Source: Bacteroidales bacterium GP3
GTDB lineage: Bacteria > Bacteroidota > Bacteroidia > Bacteroidales > Muribaculaceae
Direction of reading: 5' to 3'
DNA: 9,982 nt
Assembly (NCBI GenBank): GCA_001701075.1
Contig: DAAK01000087.1
Span: forward strand, 1 to 9,982
The notes under the pieces were generated by a model. The model ran no database searches and had not been told where the DNA came from. It saw nothing but the letters and a program-made list of their open reading frames with translations. Within the stretch, counting starts at the first letter, position 1, and each line of letters begins with the position of its first letter. Below, piece after piece: positions 1-6,606 of this stretch. A program made the position numbers and the translations under genes.

Positions 1-95
1 ACGCAGTAACTCTTATGAAGTTTATCTGCGAGCCATGTTTGTTTTACTCCATGGCTATCTAACACTTCTTTGATGCGGTTTAACTGTTTTTCCAT
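1..95 (-). CDS. XRE-family helix-turn-helix regulator, N-terminal part only
   Basis: The minus strand reads 31 complete codons from an ATG at 95 before the window ends, beginning MEKQLNRIKEVLDSHGVKQT and continuing WLADKLHKSYC. The order amphipathic helix, short turn, then a V/I-K-Q-TWLA-x-KL-x-KS segment is the typical first half of a small XRE/Cro-type DNA-binding domain common in Bacteroidetes. There the TWLA-x-KL helix is helix 2 and the Ser/Tyr that follows begins the recognition helix. A consensus promoter lies just upstream (119-149), which supports the start at 95. The rest of the gene is outside the window, so target, length and any fused domain are unknown. It is transcribed away from the rest of the window and need not be related to it. 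Confidence 0.75.
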   Translation of the reverse strand, partial: MEKQLNRIKEVLDSHGVKQTWLADKLHKSYC

Positions 96-118
96 TATAA
101 ATATATTAAAATATGATA

Positions 119-149
119 CAAAGTTATAAAATATTTTGCAGTATTCAAA
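119..149 (-). promoter_or_regulatory. Bacteroidetes-type promoter (TTTG-N19-TAACTTTG) for the XRE gene
   Basis: On the minus strand TTTG (complement of 146-149) is followed after exactly 19 bases by TAACTTTG (complement of 119-126). This is the -33/-7 arrangement of the primary sigma factor in Bacteroides and relatives. The -7 box ends 23 bases before the ATG at 95, which leaves a short leader. The same TAACTTTG with the same 19-base spacing recurs at 3251-3281. Confidence 0.72.
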
Positions 150-190
150 GTTTTTGGGAAGAGTATAATCTGATAGCCAGATATTTTGTG

Positions 191-198
191 TAAATTTG
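191..198 (+). promoter_or_regulatory. Possible -7 box TAAATTTG upstream of 223
   Basis: TAAATTTG matches TAnnTTTG and lies 24 bases before the ATG at 223. No TTTG occurs at the expected 17-21 base distance upstream (the nearest ones, at 153-156 and 185-188, are too far and too close). It therefore rests on half of the consensus. It fits a transcript that begins before 223 rather than just before 300. Confidence 0.35.
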
Positions 199-222
199 CA
201 TTTACAAGACATCTATCCGCCT

Positions 223-354
223 ATGAAATTTATTATTTTAATTCTATTTGTACTATGGGTTTATAGCTACCTTAAGTTCCGGAAAAGTATAAGACGGACA
301 TGTTGCTTTGTGCCATGTTGGAACATAAGTATCGGGAAACTTCAAGTTCAATGA
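223..354 (+). other. Short membrane-anchor reading frame, probable out-of-frame start of the next gene
   Basis: An ATG at 223 opens a 43-codon frame. It begins with a strongly hydrophobic stretch (KFIILILFVLWVYSYL) followed by a basic flank (KFRKSIRR), as in an N-terminal membrane anchor. After about residue 22 the frame becomes unremarkable and stops at 352-354. The next frame is open from 276 and reads GAA AAG TAT AAG ACG GAC into the ATG at 300. One extra A in the AAAA run at 283-286 would join the two into a single protein. I think this is the true N-terminus of the following gene, displaced by a one-base deletion or sequencing error. A separate overlapping small membrane peptide is the alternative. 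Confidence 0.4.
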
Positions 355-647
355 CTGAAATTGAGTATGCTTCTGGCTTAATGCTGTGTCAGAAATATCA
401 ATCTGCCCTTGAGCTATTTGAAGACTTGAAACGTAAAGGACTGGATTGGCAGTTTAGTTTTATTGATGAAAACATCAAGTTCTGTATGAAACCTTTGCCA
501 TGGAGTTCTGGACCAAAAAATCATAATGGAAGCTGGCTCCATAACTTCCTAATTGTACGATTTGGTGGCAGAAGAATGGTGTCAATCTCGCAGGATACTT
601 ACCTTGAAGCCAATGCAATGCTTAGAGCGATGAAGCGTAACCGTTAG
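300..647 (+). CDS. Small hypothetical protein, possibly N-terminally truncated
   Basis: This is a 115-residue protein of unrecognised family. Residues about 20-50 (EIEYASGLMLCQKYQSALEL, then FEDLKRKGLDW) have the spacing of small and large residues seen in a TPR-like helical pair. They are followed by FIDENIKFCMKPLPWSSGP and a Trp/Gly-containing segment. The start at 300 is the first in-frame ATG after a stop at 273-275, but the in-frame codons from 276 also look coding. A hydrophobic anchor sits in the other frame from 223, so the gene may really begin there. Its stop overlaps the stop of the TPR-CHAT gene by three bases (tail to tail), and no terminator is visible between them. Function is unknown. 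The ORF is probably real but may be a frameshifted remnant. Confidence 0.55.
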   Translation: MLLCAMLEHKYRETSSSMTEIEYASGLMLCQKYQSALELFEDLKRKGLDWQFSFIDENIKFCMKPLPWSSGPKNHNGSWLHNFLIVRFGGRRMVSISQDTYLEANAMLRAMKRNR

Positions 648-3274
648 TTAAGTAGGACAAAGGCTGCCCACTTGTCAGGGCTGTAACCATCGCGACGCAT
701 CTGATTCTTTGCAGAAGTCAGGGCTTCGTCAGGAGTTTGTCCGTTGAGAAGACCAGAGTAGAACAATATCATAAGTTCTCTTGTGGGGGCATCGTCTACA
801 CTCCAAAGACTCATTAGGATGCTTTCGGCTCCTGCCAATTTGAAAGCTCGTTGAAGTCCATATACTCCATCTGTGTCGCTCAAGCCAAGTCCGGTTTGGC
901 AAGCTGAAAGTACCACAAGATGACAACCACTCAAATCAAGGTTTGCAATCTCATCAGCGCGGAGTATGCCATCAGATTCATTAATCGTTGAAGCGATTGA
1001 ATCGTTCATCCAATATTTTTGCGAGTTAGCAAACAACAGACCTGAGTTCTGCATGGGATTCTCAAATGCATCGGAATCGTGGAAGAAGCCATGGGTTGAT
1101 ATATGAAGAATATAATCCTTCTGTCCGCTTCTATCAATCAATGATTTTTCGGTGGCATCATCAGCTGTGATGACCATTACTTTGTTTCGATGACTCCGTA
1201 AAAGCTCAGCAATACCGGTGACCTCCTTAAGCGATCCGGGGAGATAGCGTAATTCCTCTCCTCTGAGAATATCACCACCAAGTGGCGAGGAATATTCGAC
1301 AGAATCATTTACGCTTCCATATTTGATTCCACCCCACAATACTGTGTTTTTAGCTGTCAAATCCATCGATGCATTACTTGACTTAACATTAGGAATTACT
1401 GTCGGGGAAATCACCAAGTGAACTTTGGTTATGTCACCCAATGTCTTGCCATTGGATTCTATAGGAAATGCTGCTAACGACATTTTGTTGAATACTCCGG
1501 TTGGAGTCAAGTAAATGTCCTTTCCATTGATAATAGGCAGGATTGATGCCAACAACTGTTTGGCTGAGTTGAAATCAGTATATATACCGATTCTATCATC
1601 AAGTAACTGAGTTACTTTAATCTTATCTCCTATAGGAGCATATTTGACAGTCCCTGATTTATCTAAAACAAGAGCATAATATGTCTTGACACCTTCTATA
1701 ATCTGAATAACGACGTCATCATTATCCAGAGACTTTCGGAGTTGGGATGAAGATAGAACCACATCCGCGTTTTCTCTACGGAACTCCATACTTTTGTTTG
1801 CGAGTTCAGATTCAAGGCTTCCAATCTCCTTTTCAAGCTGTTGTTTCTTGATGTAATTACCGGGGCCTGATACGTATTGCCGAGAAACGAGTTCTTTGGA
1901 TGCTTCAACATATCTATTGTATTTGTCAAGCAACTCCTTGTCATTCATTGCAGCTATTGCATTGCCAAGTGCAGATTCTGAACGCAAGAGTAATCCACGA
2001 AGGAACATATTATTGTCAAAAGCAATTATTGCAAGTTTATCGTCGGCTTTAATTTCGACCAAATTGTTGACAAAGTCGAATACCGGCATGAATTGGTTGA
2101 CAAAATACTCTCTCTGCGCTGATGTCATACCAGTAAAGTTACTTGAAATCTGCTCTCTCAATGCTTTGCTGGTTTCACCGGCTCTTTCATACAATTCATC
2201 CCAATTCCCTTCCGCTTGTAGATATTTGAATTCCTTGGCATGAGCCAAAGCATATTCTATATCAGACTCATCGTATGTGTCGTGGATATGGGAAAGATAT
2301 TTTTTCAACAACCGTCTGCCGTTCTCGATGTCGTTAAGTTGATAGCAGAAGTCAGACAATTCTCCCAACTGAGAGTAGACTATATTGTTGTATTCTAATG
2401 AATCAACAATCGTCAGAGCATATTCCAAATAGTATCGTGCGCTGATGGTGTCGTTTTGCTCCAACAGCATACGGAGCAGTTCATTGAAAAGCCGGAGTTT
2501 ATATACTTGATTGAATTTTCTTGAATTAGCAACATCGATAGCATATTTTTCCATTTCCTCTATCCCGGCTTTCGGGTCGGCCAGATACTTTCCTTGTATC
2601 AGTTCCAGTCGGAATCCATCTTCAAAATTCCGTCCGTTGAGAGTTTGACTCAGTTTTTCCTGCTGCTCTTCTGAGAAATAATTAAACAGATTTTCCCAAT
2701 CTACATTGTTATAACGGTTCCTTATCAGTTCACTATACTTCCGGATATTGGGCAAATCTCCCATCTTCAGATAAATGCGAAATTCCTCTTTCAAGAAACA
2801 GGCATCCATCAAGTCTTTGAGATTCTTTACTTGCTTATCACTCAAACCCTCAGGTGACTCTTCCGTGAATTTATTATCCATCTCCTGACGTAATAATCTA
2901 TATTGCTCCAAGGCCTTAGGATAATCTCCCGTATGGATATAGCAATCTGCCAATTCCTGACGGTATCTGTATGACTCATCGCTATTCTTAATCATATCTT
3001 TTTTAGTTTCCATAAAAGCGATAGCTTCGTGATACTTGTGGTCAGTCACAAGTTCACTGAAAACTTTATCGCTCATGGAGTAATTGAAAAGGTGCACATA
3101 TTTTGGGAACAGCATTTCTGCAAAGAAGAGAATGACGGCAATGCTGATTGCCACACCCAAAATTGAAAGCAGCAAATATATATGAAGTGCGAAAAAGTAA
3201 TACAGATTCGCAAAAAATCCACTAAAAAGAAAACGTTTTTTTAAAGAAGTTTTGTCATATCCGTCAGATTTCAT
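644..3274 (-). CDS. Membrane-anchored TPR-CHAT domain cysteine peptidase
   Basis: This 876-residue protein ends in a CHAT domain (caspase HetF associated with TPRs, clan CD). A basic start (KTSLKKRF) precedes a long hydrophobic region, about residues 15-56. Next comes an alpha-helical TPR-like region from about residue 70 to 490 (clearest at 76-130: YHEAIAFMET, then ELADCYIHTGDYPKALEQY). The CHAT domain runs from about 510 to the end. The catalytic pair is visible: H728 in ILHISTHGFF and C792 in VVLSACQTGLG, followed by GLQRAFKLAGAESILMSLW and the usual WAAFVLLN end. All the usual CHAT hallmarks are intact, so an active protease is expected. TPRs normally bind a partner or hold the enzyme inactive. 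It is last of four minus-strand genes, 34 bases after the preceding stop. Substrate is unknown. The 41-residue hydrophobic stretch could be one or two helices, so which side the CHAT domain faces is uncertain. Confidence 0.93.
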   Translation of the reverse strand: MKSDGYDKTSLKKRFLFSGFFANLYYFFALHIYLLLSILGVAISIAVILFFAEMLFPKYVHLFNYSMSDKVFSELVTDHKYHEAIAFMETKKDMIKNSDESYRYRQELADCYIHTGDYPKALEQYRLLRQEMDNKFTEESPEGLSDKQVKNLKDLMDACFLKEEFRIYLKMGDLPNIRKYSELIRNRYNNVDWENLFNYFSEEQQEKLSQTLNGRNFEDGFRLELIQGKYLADPKAGIEEMEKYAIDVANSRKFNQVYKLRLFNELLRMLLEQNDTISARYYLEYALTIVDSLEYNNIVYSQLGELSDFCYQLNDIENGRRLLKKYLSHIHDTYDESDIEYALAHAKEFKYLQAEGNWDELYERAGETSKALREQISSNFTGMTSAQREYFVNQFMPVFDFVNNLVEIKADDKLAIIAFDNNMFLRGLLLRSESALGNAIAAMNDKELLDKYNRYVEASKELVSRQYVSGPGNYIKKQQLEKEIGSLESELANKSMEFRRENADVVLSSSQLRKSLDNDDVVIQIIEGVKTYYALVLDKSGTVKYAPIGDKIKVTQLLDDRIGIYTDFNSAKQLLASILPIINGKDIYLTPTGVFNKMSLAAFPIESNGKTLGDITKVHLVISPTVIPNVKSSNASMDLTAKNTVLWGGIKYGSVNDSVEYSSPLGGDILRGEELRYLPGSLKEVTGIAELLRSHRNKVMVITADDATEKSLIDRSGQKDYILHISTHGFFHDSDAFENPMQNSGLLFANSQKYWMNDSIASTINESDGILRADEIANLDLSGCHLVVLSACQTGLGLSDTDGVYGLQRAFKLAGAESILMSLWSVDDAPTRELMILFYSGLLNGQTPDEALTSAKNQMRRDGYSPDKWAAFVLLN

Positions 3275-3281
3275 AACTTTG
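3251..3281 (+). promoter_or_regulatory. Consensus Bacteroidetes promoter inside the minus-strand cluster, facing plus
   Basis: TTTG at 3251-3254, 19 bases, then TAACTTTG at 3274-3281 is a full -33/-7 match. It lies over the first codons of the TPR-CHAT gene but points the other way. Transcription would begin around 3285-3289, only a few bases before the ATG at 3291. It would yield either a near-leaderless mRNA for the small membrane protein or an antisense RNA against the DUF2569-like gene. Confidence 0.6.
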
Positions 3282-3290
3282 TATCTTGAA

Positions 3291-3521
3291 ATGAGTCTGT
3301 TACAAATTTTAAAATACGTTATAGCATTCGCTGTCTGCTATTTTTCTTTCACGGTTCTTCGGGAACACTACACCGAAAAGAAATCGTGGAAGGATGCTGT
3401 TTTGGTGGGAGGCAAGCATATTGGAACTGGCTTGATCATTGCTATAGCCAATCCTATCGGTCTTTTTGCTCTTGGTGTCATTGCCTTTTTCATTATCCTC
3501 ACCCTTGGCGATATTCTGTAA
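3291..3521 (+). CDS. Small two-helix membrane protein, antisense to the end of the DUF2569-like gene
   Basis: This is a 76-residue protein starting MSLLQILKYVIAFAVCYFSF. It has a hydrophobic helix at 3-23, a charged loop (LREHYTEKKSWKDAV, then GGKHIG) at 24-46, and a second helix at 47-72 containing ANPIGLFALG. The balanced membrane-protein design, normal-looking codon choice and a consensus promoter directly in front argue that it is a real gene. A TTG start at 3252 in the same frame is unlikely because it overlaps the promoter. It lies wholly opposite the last 70 codons of the 3309-4553 gene, in the same codon register, so hydrophobic codons here read as polar residues on the other strand. 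I do not recognise the family. A coincidental open antisense frame is the alternative. Confidence 0.58.
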   Translation: MSLLQILKYVIAFAVCYFSFTVLREHYTEKKSWKDAVLVGGKHIGTGLIIAIANPIGLFALGVIAFFIILTLGDIL

Positions 3522-4553
3522 ATCATAACGGACGCTATTGGCTAATTCAATTATCCAACCGTCATCCAAATTTCCTTTGTCAAACCGGACAAACACGCTA
3601 CACTTTGGACTAATGCTGTCCGTAAGATTCATTACCGTAAAGTGTGAAGGTATGGAATCGCTAACCAATTCAAATGATGTTGCCATCAATTTATAACCAT
3701 TAACGATAGTGTCAATATAATTCACTTCCCGAAGATCCCCCTTAATCTCATTTTGACGCAAAAGTCCCATCGAAGCCACAATTATCTGGTTGTGAGTCCT
3801 TGCATCCGGTTTTAGACATCGACCGGACATCAGATATACTATACTTGTAGAGTCAACTGATTCCATGGTAGGTAGAGTCTCAATTCTTTCGTCTACCCAT
3901 AATGTGTTGGACGGCTGTTCCCATTCCTTCCATTCTCTGTCAGATTTGAAAAGAACATACCCATCAGAGATTTCCCCTTCATGTAGATTGAGGTTTGCTA
4001 AAGGAACCTTATGACAATATTGACTTATCTTATATTGTTTGATACCGACAACTACACCTATTGCAAGCGAAACTGTAAGAATCCCTATCCAAACCCATCC
4101 TGATGGTCCAAAGCGTCTTTCTTTCTTGGGATACCTAAGCTTTATACCTTTGGCAAAGCAAAGATATAAATAGAAAATAAGGTAGAACAGTGGCCGTGCA
4201 AAGAAAACCGTACACCATACCCAGATATTATAAGTGGCAATTTGACCGCGCGTCTGATCATACCCTGTGTAGAGGAAAACAATGACAAGAGACCACTTTA
4301 AAGCTGTGATGCAATCCGCATCACCTCGTAGAGTTTTGATTACGGCATAAAGAGAAAAGAATGCAGCTGCAAGATATACAGGAAAGAAAAGCCATTCCTC
4401 TAACCCATATTGTTGAAAAGACTCAAATCCAAATGTCCAATAATGAGAAATGGCTCCAAATCCTTGAAGAAGCCATATTGAATAATATATGAACAGGAAT
4501 ACATATAGCCAACCTGACGGCTTGAATTCCTCTATTTCTTTCTCTTCCTGCAT
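3309..4553 (-). CDS. DUF2569-like multi-pass membrane protein with extracytoplasmic domain
   Basis: The 414-residue protein begins MQEEKEIEEFKPSGWLYVFL. About five hydrophobic helices lie near residues 14-34, 54-75, 84-99, 108-134 and 151-171. The pattern resembles DUF2569 membrane proteins, including a Gly-Trp just before the first helix. A similar FGPSGWVW occurs before helix five. Residues 172-345 form a soluble domain that would be outside the cytoplasm if five helices are right. The last 70 residues (from about 345) are polar, low in pattern, and antisense to the small plus-strand gene. The start at 4553 is preferred over an upstream ATG at 4604 because the extra 17 residues are not conserved-looking and would lengthen the overlap with the caspase gene from 22 to 73 bases. 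Function is unknown; operon position suggests it partners the two peptidases. Confidence 0.82.
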   Translation of the reverse strand: MQEEKEIEEFKPSGWLYVFLFIYYSIWLLQGFGAISHYWTFGFESFQQYGLEEWLFFPVYLAAAFFSLYAVIKTLRGDADCITALKWSLVIVFLYTGYDQTRGQIATYNIWVWCTVFFARPLFYLIFYLYLCFAKGIKLRYPKKERRFGPSGWVWIGILTVSLAIGVVVGIKQYKISQYCHKVPLANLNLHEGEISDGYVLFKSDREWKEWEQPSNTLWVDERIETLPTMESVDSTSIVYLMSGRCLKPDARTHNQIIVASMGLLRQNEIKGDLREVNYIDTIVNGYKLMATSFELVSDSIPSHFTVMNLTDSISPKCSVFVRFDKGNLDDGWIIELANSVRYDLQNIAKGEDNEKGNDTKSKKTDRIGYSNDQASSNMLASHQNSILPRFLFGVVFPKNRERKIADSECYNVF

Positions 4554-5557
4554 AGTATGTAGATAATTAAGGAAAATATTATAATAGAGCCGACCACTAA
4601 CCATAATAATGACTTATCACAGTCATCATTCCCAGGTGGAGGTGGCAATGGAGGCAGATATCCATCTTCCTGAGGTGCATTCCAGCCTAATGAATTTCTC
4701 ATAACAGGTTTTTGACCATGAAACTTCATAGTTTTGTCTGCTGTCATTTCTTCGTATAAGGATGACATGAAATCATTTATATCCTTTATCCCTTTCTCTT
4801 GAAATACTTTACAAAAGTAAAAGGTAAGGGAGCCGTAAGACAAATCATCCGTTTTTATCTCATAGTTACGCTGATTAGACCCACATGCGCTTATAAACAC
4901 TGCGTTTGCCATGTCGTCTGAGGTCGCAACCGGACTTTCATCTTTCACATTATACATTTCCCTCAAATGAGTAATACTATCCTGTGTAAGAGCATCCGCT
5001 CCAAATATTTCTTCAGTCCCTCTGACTACCTCGCTCGACTTATCGGCATCCTTATCCATGGAGTCGCTATGACACGCATCAATGACTGCAATGAGGAGTC
5101 CTGTGGAACCTAACTTTTGACGAAGTTGGGTCATATATTGTCCGAAAACATCATCGGTAAGGTGTGCTTGCCCCTTGTATATTGAAGATTTTCTTTTGGC
5201 AGCATCGAAAGGAACGACCGCTTCATCTACCAAGTCTGCCTCATTTTGAGAAGAGACTGTCAAAATCTGTTGTCCATGTCCTGAAAAATGGACTATGACT
5301 GTATCTCCGACGGAAATCTCTTTGTTTAGGTTATTGAAAGAACTCAAAATCTTATTATACGTAGCTTCCTCGTTTGAAACAATAGTTGCATCGGGGAAAA
5401 GGCATTTGATCAACTTTGCATCATTGTCAGCTCCCAAGGAGTTCCACCCGGAACCTTCAGGGTATTTTCCTATACAGATGGAAAGAGTCTTGACTCTTGC
5501 AGATACGCTTAGGCATATTAGGAGAGAAAGCCACAAAGCAATAAACTTGCTATTCAT
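4532..5557 (-). CDS. Secreted, membrane-anchored caspase-like (peptidase C14/metacaspase) protein
   Basis: This is a 341-residue protein. Residues 1-20 form a signal peptide (FIALWLSLLICLSVSA). The caspase-like p20 domain spans about 24-230: SICIGKYP opens the first strand, H94 lies in VIVHFSGHGQQ, DEAVVPFDA (111-119) matches the metacaspase E-A-hydrophobic-VP motif, HLTDDVF precedes the helix, and C162 lies in AVIDACHSDS. Both catalytic residues are present. FISACGSNQRNYE (221-233) resembles the p10-side strand of these enzymes. A proline-rich linker (LPPLPPPPG, 301-309) leads to one membrane helix (317-335) and a CRKRKK tail, which should hold the catalytic domain on the outer face of the inner membrane. 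Its start overlaps the preceding stop as ATGA, implying translational coupling. Metacaspases cut after Arg/Lys, but the specificity here cannot be read from sequence. A pseudo-enzyme is unlikely. Confidence 0.92.
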   Translation of the reverse strand: MNSKFIALWLSLLICLSVSARVKTLSICIGKYPEGSGWNSLGADNDAKLIKCLFPDATIVSNEEATYNKILSSFNNLNKEISVGDTVIVHFSGHGQQILTVSSQNEADLVDEAVVPFDAAKRKSSIYKGQAHLTDDVFGQYMTQLRQKLGSTGLLIAVIDACHSDSMDKDADKSSEVVRGTEEIFGADALTQDSITHLREMYNVKDESPVATSDDMANAVFISACGSNQRNYEIKTDDLSYGSLTFYFCKVFQEKGIKDINDFMSSLYEEMTADKTMKFHGQKPVMRNSLGWNAPQEDGYLPPLPPPPGNDDCDKSLLWLVVGSIIIFSLIIYILCRKRKK

Positions 5558-6480
5558 TTTAAACCAAACATTTGTGAGAGAGCCATCATTTTTTCTAACT
5601 CACTGTCAATTACAGATTGGTCAAATCCGGCTTTACCAAACAGCTCATAGAATTTCTCTATTCGCTTTTCATTTGGTCCTGACTGATCGCCGGTAAAAGG
5701 AAGTAACGGCATAACCATCATAATGGGATTTTTCCCTTCCTCGCGCGCTTTATTCAATTGAGCAATTATTCCTTTTTCTCCTGATCTTGTAAATTCTGCT
5801 TCAGCTTCCTTATAATTTACTTGAAAATTGAGAAGCATGTCAGAGAACATCGGATGATTTTTGAACTCGGTGACATCGCTTCCATCTGCAGTAAACATCA
5901 ACCTTCCGACATTGACTAACGCCACCTTTTGTTCTCTGCTAAGATTGTCATACATGCCTCTGACAAGATCCACAGGATTATCACTGTTACCGCCAGACGG
6001 AAGATCAGAGAAAAGAAAATCTCCAGTACCATTTTTCAATCCTCTTTCAGGTCCAACTTTCGCCTGGTGTTGCTGTATTGCAATTCTTGCTTCTTCAACA
6101 AAGTGGTTTGCCACATCCTGTTGGCGGAAAGTCTCTGCCTGACGCATATTGTCGAATTGCATTTTCTTCACAAGTTCAACATGGAAGTATTTATACTTTA
6201 ATGTGATTGTGAGACTGCCTGTGCTGTAATAGAAGTGGATAATCATGTTTGCATGGTTCTCGTCAAAGAGATTAAGCATACGCGGGTCATCTTTGAACTT
6301 CACGACTTCACCGTAACCATTCATCATTAACTGGTTTATACGTGATATGAGAATACTGAATTTCTTATCCAATGGGTTCTCATGCAATTCGGCTCTGTCC
6401 TTCATAAGCGCACGGCTAAAGGGCAGAATCAGGATTGCCAGAAGCGTAATAACGAGCAATACTATAAGCGTTGCAGTCAT
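5554..6480 (-). CDS. Membrane-anchored protein of unknown function, first gene of the peptidase operon
   Basis: This is a 308-residue protein. Residues 3-20 are a hydrophobic helix (ATLIVLLVITLLAILILP), followed by an acidic/basic soluble portion. Residues 40-130 look alpha/beta (an FSILISRINQLM helix, then IIHFYYSTGSLTITLKYKYF strands). A Gly/Asn/Ser linker lies near 145-170. Residues 178-308 are helical, with LSREQKVALVNVGRLMFTAD; a TerB-like fold is possible but weakly supported. The start at 6480 is chosen because a TAnnTTTG -7 box lies 36 bases upstream. The longer frame starting at 6636 would run over the divergent sigma gene's start and adds non-homologous-looking residues. It overlaps the caspase gene as ATGA. 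As promoter-proximal gene it may be an adaptor or regulator of the peptidases (inference). Confidence 0.8.
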   Translation of the reverse strand: MTATLIVLLVITLLAILILPFSRALMKDRAELHENPLDKKFSILISRINQLMMNGYGEVVKFKDDPRMLNLFDENHANMIIHFYYSTGSLTITLKYKYFHVELVKKMQFDNMRQAETFRQQDVANHFVEEARIAIQQHQAKVGPERGLKNGTGDFLFSDLPSGGNSDNPVDLVRGMYDNLSREQKVALVNVGRLMFTADGSDVTEFKNHPMFSDMLLNFQVNYKEAEAEFTRSGEKGIIAQLNKAREEGKNPIMMVMPLLPFTGDQSGPNEKRIEKFYELFGKAGFDQSVIDSELEKMMALSQMFGLK

Positions 6481-6516
6481 AATTGTGATAATGAACAGTT
6501 TTGATAAAATAATATG

Positions 6517-6524
6517 CAAATTTA
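6517..6524 (-). promoter_or_regulatory. -7 box for the minus-strand peptidase operon
   Basis: The minus strand reads TAAATTTG here, a TAnnTTTG match, which puts transcription start near 6510 and leaves a leader of about 30 bases before the ATG at 6480. No TTTG stands 19 bases upstream (the region there is the CACATGTG palindrome). This promoter may therefore need an activator or a different sigma factor. Confidence 0.5.
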
Positions 6525-6536
6525 AGAAAAATCTCG

Positions 6537-6544
6537 CACATGTG
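6537..6544. promoter_or_regulatory. CACATGTG palindrome between divergent promoters, candidate operator
   Basis: This perfect eight-base palindrome lies in the 126-base divergent region, between the two -7 boxes (6517-6524 and 6568-6575), about where the -33 elements of both promoters should be. Its position suits a shared regulator site, but a short palindrome can arise by chance. Confidence 0.3.
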
Positions 6545-6567
6545 GTGGACGATTCCAGAAAAATTAC

Positions 6568-6575
6568 TAATTTTG
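6568..6575 (+). promoter_or_regulatory. -7 box for the sigma/anti-sigma genes
   Basis: TAATTTTG matches TAnnTTTG and ends 31 bases before the sigma ATG at 6607. The -33 position holds GGTGGACG-type sequence rather than TTTG, so the upstream half of the consensus is missing, as on the opposite side. Confidence 0.48.
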
Positions 6576-6606
6576 CAGTTATTTGAGATAAGCCATACCA
6601 ATAAAA

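Noticed and set aside
276..290. Programmed -1 ribosomal frameshift at the AAAA run
   Set aside because: The codons there (CGG AAA AGT) do not form an X-XXY-YYZ heptamer and no strong downstream hairpin is evident; a mutation or sequence error is simpler.
1896..2243. Plus-strand open frame of 115 codons inside the TPR-CHAT gene
   Set aside because: It lies antisense to clearly coding TPR/linker sequence, with no promoter box and no domain; it is a shadow of the real gene.
4554..4604. Earlier ATG at 4604 for the DUF2569-like gene
   Set aside because: It adds 17 residues lying entirely over the caspase gene's membrane helix. The MQEEKEIEEF start at 4553 gives a more usual N-terminus and a shorter overlap.
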